Position numbers and translations under genes: made by a program. 64,000 nucleotides of DNA from Salinisphaera sp. Q1T1-3 (GTDB lineage Bacteria; Pseudomonadota; Gammaproteobacteria; Nevskiales; Salinisphaeraceae), in contig NZ_QZWD01000002.1 of the NCBI RefSeq assembly GCF_003602005.1, positions 1-64,000 on the forward strand, written 5' to 3'. Under the pieces are notes generated by a model. It saw only the letters and a program-made list of their open reading frames with translations. It was not told the origin of the DNA and made no database searches. Positions 48,431-57,671 of the stretch are shown piece by piece. Within the stretch, counting starts at the first letter, position 1; each line of letters begins with the position of its first letter.

Positions 48431-49066
48431 ATGAGCCTGAGACTGGGTGACACCGCACCGAACTTCACTGCTGACACCACGGAAGGCCACATCGATTTTC
48501 ATGAGTGGCTCGGCGACGGCTGGGGCGTACTGATGTCGCATCCGGCCGATTTCACGCCGGTCTGCACCACGGAAATCGGGGCGACGTCGCGGCTGTCCGA
48601 AGAATTCGCCAAGCGTAATGCGAAAGCGATCGTGGTCTCCGTGGATTCGGTCGAGGACCACAAGAAGTGGGGCGAGGACATCGAGCGCACGCAGGGGACA
48701 CCGCTGACCCTGCCGCTGATCGGCGACACGGATCGCAAGGTCGCCGAACTCTACGACATGATTCACCCGAACGAGGGTGACACCTCGACCGTGCGCAGTG
48801 TCTTCGTGATCGATCCGAACAAGAAGATCCGGATGACGCTGACGTATCCGAAGAGCGCGGGGCGTAACTTCGCCGAGATCCTGCGCGTGATCGATTCGCT
48901 GCAGTTGACCGACAATTACAAGGTGACCACGCCGGCCGACTGGCAGAACGGCGATGACGTCATCATTTCGCCGGCCCTGTCGGACCAGGATGCAGAAAAG
49001 CTCTTCCCCGAAGGCTGGAACGCGCTGACGCCGTATCTGCGCATGACCAAGCAGCCCAATCGCTAG
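48431..49066 (+). CDS. 1-Cys peroxiredoxin (Prx6/AhpC-TSA family)
   Basis: A 211-residue peroxiredoxin of the 1-Cys Prx6 group. The peroxidatic Cys45 is in HPADFTPVCTTEIG. No obvious resolving Cys is seen, and the long C-terminal extension (TPADWQNGDDVIISPALSD) is characteristic of Prx6-type enzymes. It reduces hydrogen and organic peroxides. AGGAGA precedes the ATG at good spacing. Monocistronic: its own promoter, and a strong terminator about 80 bases downstream. Confidence 0.93.
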   Translation: MSLRLGDTAPNFTADTTEGHIDFHEWLGDGWGVLMSHPADFTPVCTTEIGATSRLSEEFAKRNAKAIVVSVDSVEDHKKWGEDIERTQGTPLTLPLIGDTDRKVAELYDMIHPNEGDTSTVRSVFVIDPNKKIRMTLTYPKSAGRNFAEILRVIDSLQLTDNYKVTTPADWQNGDDVIISPALSDQDAEKLFPEGWNALTPYLRMTKQPNR

Positions 49067-49147
49067 GTGTTCAGTCCCGCCAAGCCAGTTGTTGGCGGAA
49101 CTCGACACCTAGAACCCGGTCTGCGGTGACTGGCACCGCAGCGCCCA

Positions 49148-49179
49148 CGCCTCGGCAGAGACTGCCGGGGCGTTTTTTT
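49148..49179 (+). terminator. intrinsic terminator after the peroxiredoxin gene
   Basis: CGCCTCGGCAG (49148-49158) pairs with CTGCCGGGGCG (49162-49172) with one G-T wobble and an AGA loop, followed by seven T residues. Confidence 0.88.
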
Positions 49180-49301
49180 GCGCGACATGCCGGAATGCGA
49201 CCGACAACATGAAGCCGCCCGTCCCGGCGTGGCGCTCATGTCGGTTTGGTGTGCCGTACAGGCGCTCGGCATAATGACGCTGACGTACAAGGAGACCATC
49301 G

Positions 49302-51002
49302 ATGGCCGAAGACACGCCCAAACCGCGCCGCAGCCAGATCGTGACCCAGGGCACGGCCCGGGCCCCCAACCGCGCGATGCTGCGCGCGATGGGCTACACC
49401 GACGAGGATTTCGACAAGCCGATCGTCGGCATCGCCAATGGATATTCGACGATCACGCCGTGCAACATGGGCTTGAACAAGCTCACCGCGCGCGCTGAAA
49501 CCGCTCTGGAACACGGCGGGGCGAAATCGCAGACGTTCGGCACCGTCACCGTTTCCGACGGTATCTCGATGGGCACGCCGGGCATGAAGTACTCGCTGGT
49601 TTCGCGCGAGGTGATCGCCGATGCCGTCGAGACCGCCGTTCAAGCGGAGTCGATGGACGGCGTCATGGCCATCGGGGGCTGTGACAAGAACATGCCGGGC
49701 GCGATGATCGGCATCGCCCGCATGAACGTCCCGGCCATCTTCGTCTACGGCGGCACGATCAAGCCGGGCCATCTGGACGGCGAGGATCTGACGATTGTTT
49801 CGGCCTTCGAGGCCGTCGGCCAGCGCGTGGCCGGTCGCATCGACGATGCCCAGGTCAAGCGGGTCGAATGCGCGGCCTGCCCCGGGGCAGGCTCCTGCGG
49901 GGGCATGTTCACCGCGAACTCCATGTCGAGTGCATTCGAGGCGATGGGCATGAGCCTGCCGTATTCCTCGACGATGGCCGCCGAGGATGCCGAGAAGGCC
50001 GATTCGACCGCGGCATCGGCCGAGGCGCTGATCACGGCGATCGAAAAAGACATCAAGCCGCGCGATCTGCTCACCTTCAAGGCGTTCGAGAACGCCATCG
50101 CGCTGATGATGGCCGTGGGCGGCTCCACCAACGCAGTGTTGCATCTGCTGGCCATCGCCCAGGCAGCGAATGTGGATCTATCGCTGGACGACTTCGAACG
50201 TATTCGCGCCAAAGTGCCGGTCTTCTGCGATCTCAAGCCGTCGGGCCGTTATGTCGTCACACAGCTGCACGCAGCCGGCGGGATTCCGCAGGTGCTCAAG
50301 ATTCTGCTGAACGCCGGGCTGATCCATGGCGACACGCTGACCATCACCGGCCAGACGCTGGCCGAGGTGCTGGCCGATGTCCCGGATGCCCCGCCGGCGG
50401 GGCAGGATGTGATTCGTCCGATCGATCAGCCGCTCTACGAGACCGGGCATCTGGCCATCCTGAAGGGCAATCTGGCCGAAGAAGGGGCGGTGGCCAAGAT
50501 CACCGGGCTGAAGAAGCCGTCGATCACTGGCCCGGCCAAGGTCTTCGATTCGGAAGAGCAGGCCATGGCGGCGATCGTCGATGAGTCGATCGTGGCCGGT
50601 GATGTGGTGGTCATCCGTTATGAAGGCCCGAAGGGTGGGCCCGGCATGCGTGAGATGCTGGCCCCGACCTCGGCGATCGTCGGCCGCGGGCTCGGCGAAA
50701 AGGTCGGGCTGATCACGGACGGCCGTTTCTCCGGCGGGACCTACGGCATGGTCGTGGGGCACGTCGCGCCGGAGGCCGCCGTTGGCGGTGGCATCGCGCT
50801 CGTCGAGAACGGCGATACCGTGACGATCGATGCCCACGCACGACAGCTGCATCTGCATGTTGACGATACAGAGTTCGCGCGTCGTCGCGCGGCCTGGCAG
50901 CGTCGGGCACCCAACGCCACCCGGGGTGTGCTGGCCAAATACATGCGCCTCGTCGGCAGTGCCGCCAAGGGCGCGGTGACCGATCAGCCGCCGGAGGACT
51001 GA
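49302..51002 (+). CDS. ilvD: dihydroxy-acid dehydratase
   Basis: A 566-residue IlvD/Edd protein producing 2-keto acids for valine, isoleucine, leucine and pantothenate. Three cluster-ligand cysteines are placed at Cys54 (TPCN), Cys127 (GGCDKNMPG) and Cys199 ([14 protein letters not shown]). The shorter length and Cys pattern suit the [2Fe-2S] class better than the 616-residue E. coli [4Fe-4S] enzyme (inference). The C-terminal [20 protein letters not shown] motif is present. ACAAGGAGA precedes the ATG. Stands alone; ilvA lies 10 kb away on the same strand. Confidence 0.96.
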   Translation: MAEDTPKPRRSQIVTQGTARAPNRAMLRAMGYTDEDFDKPIVGIANGYSTITPCNMGLNKLTARAETALEHGGAKSQTFGTVTVSDGISMGTPGMKYSLVSREVIADAVETAVQAESMDGVMAIGGCDKNMPGAMIGIARMNVPAIFVYGGTIKPGHLDGEDLTIVSAFEAVGQRVAGRIDDAQVKRVECAACPGAGSCGGMFTANSMSSAFEAMGMSLPYSSTMAAEDAEKADSTAASAEALITAIEKDIKPRDLLTFKAFENAIALMMAVGGSTNAVLHLLAIAQAANVDLSLDDFERIRAKVPVFCDLKPSGRYVVTQLHAAGGIPQVLKILLNAGLIHGDTLTITGQTLAEVLADVPDAPPAGQDVIRPIDQPLYETGHLAILKGNLAEEGAVAKITGLKKPSITGPAKVFDSEEQAMAAIVDESIVAGDVVVIRYEGPKGGPGMREMLAPTSAIVGRGLGEKVGLITDGRFSGGTYGMVVGHVAPEAAVGGGIALVENGDTVTIDAHARQLHLHVDDTEFARRRAAWQRRAPNATRGVLAKYMRLVGSAAKGAVTDQPPED

Positions 51003-51147
51003 TTCCATGCGAGCCCGGCGTCTTGCGAGCCGCCGGGCTCGGCCTGTTGCCATGCGCTAGGCGAGATACGGATGGCCGGCGTGATCCCGTCACGCTGTCA
51101 AGCGGGCGCGATCCCGAATCGGGCCAAGCCCATGTCGGCGGCCTCGT

Positions 51148-51636
51148 TCAGTCGCTGAAGCGATCCACCAGAGCGGATAGACCGCGACGCACGAGAATCG
51201 GGCGGGCCGTGAACATCAGCGTGCGCCGCAGCGCCGGACTGGCGGCCAGCAACACGCCGGCCGAGAGGGCACCGGCAGTCAGCAACCCCGGGTTCGCACG
51301 CGCCCACTGCATGGCCCGGTCGCCCAGCACCGGACGCAGTTGATCCTCGAGAAACGTCTCGGACTGTGGATGCGAGGGTTCTTCGACAAGATGACCATGT
51401 TTTCTGGCACGTCGACGCAGCGCCGAGATCAGCCAAATCGTCAACAGCCCGAGGCCGAGCAGTACCAGCAGGCTGCCGGCGACGGTGAATGCCGCAGCCG
51501 CCGGGCCGAACGTGGGCTGCAGCCAGAGAAACAGCCCGGTCGCGGCAAAGGCAATGGCGATGATGACCACGAACAGGGCCAGCCAGATGAGGTAATGCAG
51601 CGATATGGCGGCCGCAACTCGGCTTTTAATGCTCAC
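51148..51636 (-). CDS. small membrane protein with two N-terminal helices (phage-holin-like/DUF family)
   Basis: A 162-residue protein from a GTG start. Two strong hydrophobic helices (about residues 12-38 and 46-71) are followed by a basic patch RRRARKHGH, then a soluble tail with another hydrophobic stretch (LLTAGALSAGVLLAASPAL). It resembles holin-superfamily or YqjE-type accessory membrane proteins that often accompany DUF883/YqjD proteins. The next upstream gene on the same strand is such a DUF883 protein. Function is unknown; stress-related envelope association is only inferred from the neighbour. Confidence 0.65.
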   Translation of the reverse strand: MSIKSRVAAAISLHYLIWLALFVVIIAIAFAATGLFLWLQPTFGPAAAAFTVAGSLLVLLGLGLLTIWLISALRRRARKHGHLVEEPSHPQSETFLEDQLRPVLGDRAMQWARANPGLLTAGALSAGVLLAASPALRRTLMFTARPILVRRGLSALVDRFSD

Positions 51637-51782
51637 GCGCGTGACTCCATCGGGCGATCGGTGAAAGCGTTACCGGACATGGCCCGCGCCGGCGCATCCG
51701 GCGTGGTGCCGATGTAACGGCAGGGCCGCGAACAGGGCCTGGAGATGCCAGGCCGACAATCTCGACGGCCCTTTGTGGCGGA

Positions 51783-51795
51783 CAACACGCCCTAG
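51783..51795 (-). repeat. dispersed TAGGGCGTGTT repeat end, copy F, at the DUF883 gene stop
   Basis: On the minus strand CTAGGGCGTGTTG includes the TAG stop of the DUF883 gene and is identical over 13 bases to copy E at the purH stop. Confidence 0.45.
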
Positions 51796-52058
51796 CGGAA
51801 AATCTTGCCCAGAATCAGGCCAATGACAAAAGCGGCGATGACGCTCGTGAAGGGACGTGCCTCGATCTCCGCGCCAACTTCCTTACCGCGCTTGCGCGCT
51901 TCCTTGGCATAGGTTTCGTAGGTGTCCTGGGCCTGTTTGCCGACCCGACGTGCCTGGTTCTCGCCACTCTGGCGAAAGCCTTCGGCCAGTTCTCGCAGGT
52001 CCTTTCGCAGGGATTCGACGTCGCGTTTGATGGCGTCGGTATCGGTGTTCTGACTCAT
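51792..52058 (-). CDS. DUF883 (ElaB/YqjD-like) tail-anchored protein
   Basis: An 88-residue protein: a charged amphipathic helical N-terminus (DVESLRKDLRELAEGFRQ), a coiled middle (QDTYETYAKEARKRGKEV) and a C-terminal membrane anchor (FTSVIAAFVIGLILGKIF). This matches the YqjD/ElaB family of membrane-anchored, stationary-phase ribosome-associated proteins. The start at 52058 is preceded by AGGAG. Its TAG stop is embedded in a dispersed repeat. Ribosome binding is known for relatives, not shown here. Confidence 0.88.
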   Translation of the reverse strand: MSQNTDTDAIKRDVESLRKDLRELAEGFRQSGENQARRVGKQAQDTYETYAKEARKRGKEVGAEIEARPFTSVIAAFVIGLILGKIFR

Positions 52059-52132
52059 GAAGCGCTCCTGTGATCGTTGTTTCAACTCAGCATAGCGGCT
52101 ACATCGCGTCACCGCCATCGGGTGAATCCGGA

Positions 52133-52936
52133 TCAGGACACAAGGCGATCCGGTAGTGCGAAAAAGCGGGCGGCGTTGGCCTGAGTGACGTGTTCGACGT
52201 GTTCGGGCGCCTGGTTCCGGGCATCGGCGACGCGATCACGCACCCAGGGCAGATACGCCGGCTCGTTGCGTCGGCTTCTGGGCTTCGGCCGGATAGTCCG
52301 GGGCAACAGGTAAGGACAATCCGTTTCGATCAGCAGGCGATCGTCGGGAATGGCGGGGACCGCGTCGAACAACGCCCGGCCGCGTCGCTCGTCGCAGATC
52401 CAGCCTGTAATGCCGATATGACAGCCAAGCGCCAGATAATCGTCGAGTGCGGCCGCGCTGTCGGTGAAACAGTGGACCACGGCGCGCGACAGATCGGGCA
52501 GGTGCTCGGCCAGGATGGCATGGAAATCGTCGTGCGCTTCGCGCTGATGCAGGAACATCGGCAACCCGGTGTCGACGGCCATGGCCAGTTGCTCGGCAAA
52601 GACCCGCTTCTGGACATCGCGCGGGCTGATGTCGCGGAAATAGTCGAGCCCGGTTTCGCCGATCGCGACCAGGCGGTTTCGAGCGGCGAGGTCGCGCATC
52701 TCGGCAGCGATCTCGGTATTCCAGTCCTCGGCGTGATGCGGATGCAGCCCGGCTGTGGCCGACAGATGCTGCGGGTCGGCTTCGGCCAGCGCGCTGGCGC
52801 GGGCGTTGCTCTCGCGGTCGCTACCGGTGACCACGCAGTGCGTGACGCCGGCGGCCTCGGCGCGTGCCATGACGGCTTCGCGGTCGTCGTCGAAACCGTC
52901 GTGGGCGAGATTCGCGCCGATATCGATCAGGGCCAT
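52133..52936 (-). CDS. tatD: TatD-family metal-dependent deoxyribonuclease
   Basis: A 267-residue TIM-barrel hydrolase. Metal-binding positions can be read in TAGLHPHHAEDW, IGETGLDYFR (Glu and Asp), LHQREAHDDF, VVHCFTDS and LLIETDCPYLLPR. TatD enzymes are 3'-5' DNases active on damaged or single-stranded ends. MALIDIGANLAHDGF is the family start; a much longer in-frame extension was rejected. The ending PNEPAYLPWV-like segment fits TatD over YcfH/YjjV. Divergent from the SH3-domain gene across 153 bases. Confidence 0.9.
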   Translation of the reverse strand: MALIDIGANLAHDGFDDDREAVMARAEAAGVTHCVVTGSDRESNARASALAEADPQHLSATAGLHPHHAEDWNTEIAAEMRDLAARNRLVAIGETGLDYFRDISPRDVQKRVFAEQLAMAVDTGLPMFLHQREAHDDFHAILAEHLPDLSRAVVHCFTDSAAALDDYLALGCHIGITGWICDERRGRALFDAVPAIPDDRLLIETDCPYLLPRTIRPKPRSRRNEPAYLPWVRDRVADARNQAPEHVEHVTQANAARFFALPDRLVS

Positions 52937-53089
52937 GATGCGGGTCAGTGAGAAATCGCGCCCGACAGTGTAGCGTGCCCGACAAGCAGGGCCCGGGCGT
53001 TTGGCCTGCTTTGCTACACTCCGCCTCTTGCGGCGCGCGCGTGCGCGAGGGGACCTGTGGGTTTGGGATATTCCGTTTCGAGGGCTTTC

Positions 53090-53770
53090 ATGCGAAAGAC
53101 GAGAGCGCGGACGCGCTTTGCGGCGATGTGTCTGATGGGGCTGTGCCTGGTCTCGGTCGGCACGGCATCCGCGGCGACCCGCTATGTCAGTGATCAGTTG
53201 TCGATCAACATGCGCAGCGGGCCGGGCAACCAGTATCGGATCGATCGGCTGCTGGATGCCGGCGATCAGCTCGAAACACTGTCTTCCAACAACGGCTGGA
53301 CCAAGGTCCGGACGCGCGACGGCAAGGTCGGTTTCGTGCTGACTCGATTCCTGGCCGATTCGCCGGCCGCCGAGAGTCAGCTCGCCGACGCGAAGAACAA
53401 GGCCGACAACCTGTCGTCCGAGAACCAGGATCTCAAGAAAGAGTTGTCCGAGGCGTTGCATGGTTCCGACCAGCTCGGCGAGCTGAAGAAGAATCTCGTC
53501 GCCGAGAACAAGTCGCTCAAGGCACAGCTCCAGAAAATACGCGAGACCTCGGCCGATGCGATCCGCATCGGCAACGAGAACGAGAAATATCGCCAGCAGA
53601 TCATGCAATTGCGCTCGACCGTCGACCGGCTCAAGCACGAGAACGAGTCGCTCCAGTCGCGGCGTGAGGGCATGCAGGTCGGGGCGCTGATCCTCACGGG
53701 CGGCATTCTCATCGGCCTCTTTCTGCCGATGCTGCGGCGGCGTCGCAAGGGCAACTGGGACTCGTTGTAG
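53090..53770 (+). CDS. exported SH3-domain, coiled-coil, C-terminal membrane-anchored protein (YgiM-like)
   Basis: A 226-residue protein of the TIGR04211/YgiM type. Signal peptide (MCLMGLCLVSVGTASA), bacterial SH3 domain (YVSDQLSINMRSGPGNQYRI through VGFVLTRFL), a long coiled coil (about residues 100-200, rich in Lys/Glu/Leu) and a membrane helix (VGALILTGGILIGLFLPML) ending in a basic RRRRKGN tail. The ATG at 53090 starts the signal peptide; an in-frame GTG at 53057 is possible. Probably an envelope scaffold binding peptidoglycan; function is not established. Confidence 0.88.
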   Translation: MRKTRARTRFAAMCLMGLCLVSVGTASAATRYVSDQLSINMRSGPGNQYRIDRLLDAGDQLETLSSNNGWTKVRTRDGKVGFVLTRFLADSPAAESQLADAKNKADNLSSENQDLKKELSEALHGSDQLGELKKNLVAENKSLKAQLQKIRETSADAIRIGNENEKYRQQIMQLRSTVDRLKHENESLQSRREGMQVGALILTGGILIGLFLPMLRRRRKGNWDSL

Positions 53771-53818
53771 TCTCGACCAGTCACACGCCGACACGGCGGT
53801 TACCGGTACTTCGCATCG

Positions 53819-55741
53819 ATGGGACATCATCTTTCGCTACTTCTGATCGCGATACTCGCCCTGGGCGTGTTCTCGCAATGGATCGCCTGGCTGCTGCGCA
53901 TTCCGGCGATCGTGCTTTTCCTTGTCTCCGGCGTGATCGCCGGGCCGGTGCTGGGCTACGTCAACCCCACCGAGGACATCGGGCCAGTGCTTTCGCCGAT
54001 GGTTGGCCTGGCCGTCGCCGTGATCCTTTTCGAGGGCGGGCTGAGCCTGCGACTCCACGAATTCAAGGAAGCCGCATCCGGGGTGCGGCGTCTGGTCACG
54101 CTCGGCTCGGTCCTCTCCTGGGGGCTCTATTCGATCGCAGCCTATTACGTGGGCGGGCTGAGCCTGCCGGTCTCGCTGCTGTTCGGCGCGATCCTGGTCG
54201 TCACGGGGCCGACAGTCATCATCCCGATGCTGCGACAGGCCGGCCTGAACCGGCGTACTGCCTCCTATCTGAAGTGGGAAGGGATCATCAACGATCCCAT
54301 CGGCGCGCTGCTGGCCGTGCTGGTGTTCCAGTACTTCGTGCTGTCCGGCGCCTATCCGGGCGGCGGCACGCAGGTCTTTCTGGAGCTCGGCCTGGCGGTG
54401 ATCATTGCCCTGGTGCTCGGTGGTGGCGTGGCCCTGGCGCTCGGCTGGGCGTTCAACCACATCTGGGTGCCGGAATATCTCAAGGCCCCGCTGACGATCG
54501 CCTTCGTGCTCGTGATCTATGGCGTGGCCAGCGAGATCTTTGCCGAGGCCGGCCTGCTCGCGGTGACGGTCATGGGTATGGTGATGGGCAACATGTCCAT
54601 CGCCGGCATGGCCGAGCTGAGACGGTTCAAGGAATACGTCACCGTCCTGCTGGTCTCGATCGTCTTCATCGTGCTCACCGCCGATCTCGATCCGAAGGTG
54701 CTGCTGCACCTGGACTGGCACGCGGCTGCACTGGTGGCCGTGGTGCTGTTCGTTGCCCGGCCGGCAGCGGTGTTTCTGGCGACCATGTTCACCGACATGA
54801 ATTGGCGGGATCGGCTGCTCGTGGGCTGGATCGCGCCGCGCGGGATCGTGGCCGCGGCCGTCGCGGGTGTGTTCGCGCCCACGCTGGTCGAGGCCGGTTA
54901 CGGCGGGGCCCAGCAGCTGTTGCCGCTGATCTTCGCGGTGGTATTTACCACGGTCGTGCTGCACGGCTTCTCGCTTGGCCGGCTGTCGCGCTGGCTGCGT
55001 CTGTCGGCCGAGCCCAACGGCGTGCTCATCGTCGGTGCCTCACCCTGGTCGACCGAACTGGCTCGGGCGCTGGCCAACGAACTGCACGTGCAGGTCCTGC
55101 TCGTGGATTCGTCGTGGCACCGCCTGCGCACCGCGCGGCTGGCCGGCGTGCGCGTGCTCTACGGCGAGGTGTTGTCCGAGACGATCCAGCAATCACTGGA
55201 ACTCAACGAAATCGCCTGCATGATCGCGGCCACGAGCAATGATGCCTACAACGCGCTCGTGTGTTCGCACTTCGTCAACAGCCTGGAGCATGATCGCGTC
55301 TTCCAGCTGCCGATGTACGATGCCGACGAGAACAACGACTCCAAGGTCGTGGCGCGTCCGCTGCGTGGTCGGCCGGCGTTCCATGACAACGCCCAGTACG
55401 AAGAGCTCTGGCGGCGTCATCACCAGGGCTGGCAGTTCTACAAGACCAAGCTCACCGAGGCCTACGGTTTCGATGATCTCAAGCGCGACCGCGCCGAGGA
55501 GTCGATTCCGATCGCGGTGCTGCACGACGACAAGACACTGCTGCTGTCCCCGGCCAAGGGGGGCAGCCGGCCGGAAGTGGGCGACACGATCATCTATTAT
55601 GCGCCGCGCCGCAGCGACGAGGACCGTCGTCGTGCCCGGGCCGAACGGGCCGAGGCTGCCAGTACCCGTGGCAACGGCGAGTTGCCGGCGGATCTGCCGG
55701 ACCCGGCGCGTACAGAGAACCCGACGAGCGAGAACCAATGA
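53819..55741 (+). CDS. CPA1-type cation:proton antiporter with C-terminal RCK (TrkA-N) domain
   Basis: A 640-residue protein: about twelve membrane helices (residues 1-390), including GAILVVTGPTVIIPML and the WEGIINDPIGALLAVLVF segment, which carries the ND pair of CPA1 antiporters. A Rossmann-type RCK domain follows (VLIVGASPWSTELARAL... LLVDSS), then an acidic low-complexity tail. Relatives exchange Na+ or K+ for H+. It overlaps the next gene by four bases. In a salt-tolerant organism a role in ion homeostasis is likely; the transported ion is not determined. Confidence 0.9.
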   Translation: MGHHLSLLLIAILALGVFSQWIAWLLRIPAIVLFLVSGVIAGPVLGYVNPTEDIGPVLSPMVGLAVAVILFEGGLSLRLHEFKEAASGVRRLVTLGSVLSWGLYSIAAYYVGGLSLPVSLLFGAILVVTGPTVIIPMLRQAGLNRRTASYLKWEGIINDPIGALLAVLVFQYFVLSGAYPGGGTQVFLELGLAVIIALVLGGGVALALGWAFNHIWVPEYLKAPLTIAFVLVIYGVASEIFAEAGLLAVTVMGMVMGNMSIAGMAELRRFKEYVTVLLVSIVFIVLTADLDPKVLLHLDWHAAALVAVVLFVARPAAVFLATMFTDMNWRDRLLVGWIAPRGIVAAAVAGVFAPTLVEAGYGGAQQLLPLIFAVVFTTVVLHGFSLGRLSRWLRLSAEPNGVLIVGASPWSTELARALANELHVQVLLVDSSWHRLRTARLAGVRVLYGEVLSETIQQSLELNEIACMIAATSNDAYNALVCSHFVNSLEHDRVFQLPMYDADENNDSKVVARPLRGRPAFHDNAQYEELWRRHHQGWQFYKTKLTEAYGFDDLKRDRAEESIPIAVLHDDKTLLLSPAKGGSRPEVGDTIIYYAPRRSDEDRRRARAERAEAASTRGNGELPADLPDPARTENPTSENQ

Positions 55742-56388
55742 CTGATCTGACATGGCCGACCGGCACGGACAAGCGCGCCAGCGGTTTCATCGATGGCCCG
55801 GACGGGCGTCTGGAAGTCGATGTGGAGCTGCCCGGCGACCCGCCGCGTGGAGTCGTCGTGGTATGCCATCCGCATCCGCAGCAGGGCGGTACGAAAGACA
55901 ACAAGGTCGTCTACATGACCGCACGGGCGGCGCGTGAGTCCGGGTTCGCGACGCTGCGTTTCAATTTTCGTGCGACGGGTGCCAGCGAGGGCCGCTACGA
56001 CGAGGGCCGGGGTGAGCAGGACGACCTGCGGGCCGTACGGGACTGGGCGCTCGCGGCGTCCGGGCTCTCGCTGGCCGGTCTGGCGGGGTTTTCCTTTGGC
56101 TCGGCGGTCGCCCTGCGCGTGGCCGCGGCCGACGGGGCGCCGTCGCTGCTTACCATCGGATTGCCAAGCGCCTATTTCGACAACGAGCTCCCACGCCCGG
56201 ATTGCCACTGGCTGGCCGTCTTCGGCGACGCCGACGATGTGATTGACGTGGAGACGGCGATCAAAACGGTGCGCGCGCTCGACCCGGCGCCGGCGCTCGT
56301 GATTCTCGAAGACGCCGGTCATTTCCTGCACGGCCGTCTGAGCGAGCTGCGCCGACACGCGCAGACATTCTGGCAAGCCGAGTGCTAG
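55738..56388 (+). CDS. alpha/beta hydrolase (COG2945-like)
   Basis: A 216-residue alpha/beta hydrolase: VVVCHPHPQQGGTKDNKVV at the oxyanion region, FNFRATGASEGRYDEGRGE, nucleophile elbow GFSFGSAV with the Ser, then a later Asp (GDADDVIDVETAI) and His (DAGHFLHGRL). The HPHPQQGG signature is typical of the small COG2945 hydrolases; the natural substrate is unknown. It overlaps the antiporter stop by 4 bases, suggesting co-expression. Its TAG stop forms the first bases of a MITE-like element, so the original C-terminus may have differed. Confidence 0.88.
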   Translation: MTDLTWPTGTDKRASGFIDGPDGRLEVDVELPGDPPRGVVVVCHPHPQQGGTKDNKVVYMTARAARESGFATLRFNFRATGASEGRYDEGRGEQDDLRAVRDWALAASGLSLAGLAGFSFGSAVALRVAAADGAPSLLTIGLPSAYFDNELPRPDCHWLAVFGDADDVIDVETAIKTVRALDPAPALVILEDAGHFLHGRLSELRRHAQTFWQAEC

Positions 56389-56702
56389 GGCCTGTTAGGT
56401 TTCGTACGAGCGCCTTTTCGTCGAGAGGCCGCAGTGTGTCCGGCAAGGCGCGAGTTGCCGATCGGGGCGTGCCACGATCAAGGCTCGCAACGCCCGCCGG
56501 GCGCCCATCGTCGATTTTTAATGGGCGGCCCAACCCGAAGGGACAGGCGTCCCAAAATCAAAAACACGACGGCAATCCAGCGTTCTGACACGCCGGCGCA
56601 GAGTGGCTGCACGGCGCGTACGACGCTTCGTTTTGCCGCCGCCCATCGTCAATTTCCGGGCGCACTGGGCGCGGACGCGCACGAAACCTCAACAGACCCT
56701 GG
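56385..56702. mobile_element. MITE-like element with ~30-bp inverted ends (repeat copies C and D)
   Basis: The left end CTAGGGCCTGTTAGGTTTCG TACGAGCGCC and the right end (complement) CCAGGGTCTGTTGAGGTTTC GTGCGCGTCCGCGCC are inverted copies of the dispersed repeat, about 318 bases apart. No transposase frame lies between. Internally, CGCCCATCGTC occurs twice (near 56501 and 56639), and GGCCCAACCCGAAGGGACAG resembles an inverted part of copy B at 24025. A non-autonomous element derived from an IS is the likeliest reading. Which IS family is not established. Confidence 0.6.
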
Positions 56703-57065
56703 ATAGGCAGGGGCCACCCGAAGAGCCAGCGGCCAGGCAACGACAATCCGGCGTTATCGCGCGCTCACATGGCTGGGCCACGCCATGCTCTCGATACCTC
56801 GTTATTGCTGCCGCTTGGCCGCGGGTGCGACGTCTCATCTCGTGACGACGCGCCCCAAGGCCTCGGGCGCAGCTGTCCAGGCCCGGACGACATATTTCGT
56901 GTCCTGGCGCCCGGATTCGTTGCCTTGGTCGGGTGTCGTTTCGTGCCAGGCGGCGTGGCGGCACCACGCCGTGTTACCGGATACGGCGAGCGTCTGCGCC
57001 TTGCGTGGTACAAAGAATCACTCGACATTCATGTCACGAACCGACGTCACAGGACACTAGAGATC
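56703..57065. other. gene-free stretch after the MITE-like element
   Basis: About 360 bases with no convincing gene. CGACAATCCGGCGTT near 56739 echoes CGGCAATCCAGCGTT near 56571 in the element, so the left part may be further repeat debris. A hairpin-forming GGCGTGGCGGCACCACGCC lies near 56952. The segment must hold the promoter of the TerB-like gene, which was not resolved. Confidence 0.4.
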
Positions 57066-57518
57066 ATGGGCCTTTTCGATCGTCTCAAGGATGCCATCCA
57101 GCCGGCCGCCGGGGGCCAGCGTGACCCGGTTCGGGCACAGCGAATCGCGGCGGCCGTGCTTTTGCTGGAGATGGCACACGCCGACAACAATCACGACGCC
57201 GCCGAATACGATGAAATCCGGCGTCAGCTCAAGACCCATTTCGGTCTTACCGATGGTGAGGTCGAGGAGCTGATCGTGGCTGCCGCGCCCGAGGCCGAGT
57301 CGGCGGTTTCGCTCTATCAGTATCTGAAGACGCTGAACGAAGGGCTGGACGAGCACGAGAAACGCGAAGTTCTGGAGATGCTCTGGCGTGTTGCCTATGC
57401 CGATGACGAGCTCGATGCTCAGGAAGAAGTCCTGCTGCGCGAACTCGCCGACCTGCTGTATCTGTCGCACGAGCAGTTTCTGCGGGCCAAGTTCGCGGTG
57501 ACCGGCGAATCGACCTGA
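57066..57518 (+). CDS. TerB-family (tellurite resistance-like) protein
   Basis: A 150-residue all-helical TerB/DjlA-type domain protein: VLLLEMAHADNNHDAAEYDEI and MLWRVAYADDELDAQEEVLL are the two repeated metal-binding-like helices with conserved Asp and Glu residues. Many such proteins are unrelated to tellurite and have unknown roles. The start at 57066 (MGLFDRLKDA) is the family N-terminus; the in-frame extension upstream has no coding character. It stands alone, convergent with metW. Confidence 0.88.
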   Translation: MGLFDRLKDAIQPAAGGQRDPVRAQRIAAAVLLLEMAHADNNHDAAEYDEIRRQLKTHFGLTDGEVEELIVAAAPEAESAVSLYQYLKTLNEGLDEHEKREVLEMLWRVAYADDELDAQEEVLLRELADLLYLSHEQFLRAKFAVTGEST

Positions 57519-57671
57519 GCGCGTTGCGTCGGGCGCTGTCCCGCTGTGTCCGGCCGCAGGTGGCCCGCAAGACTGGCGGCCGGGGGCGTCGCGTGACGTG
57601 TCCTCGACTGTCGTATTCAGATCGACGGCTACCTGAGTCTCCGGCAACCCGTGTCCGGAGAGTGCTCGGCC

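Noticed and set aside
57641-57662. CTCCGG/CCGGAG hairpin between the TerB-like gene and metW as a terminator
   Set aside because: Short stem, long loop and no T-run.
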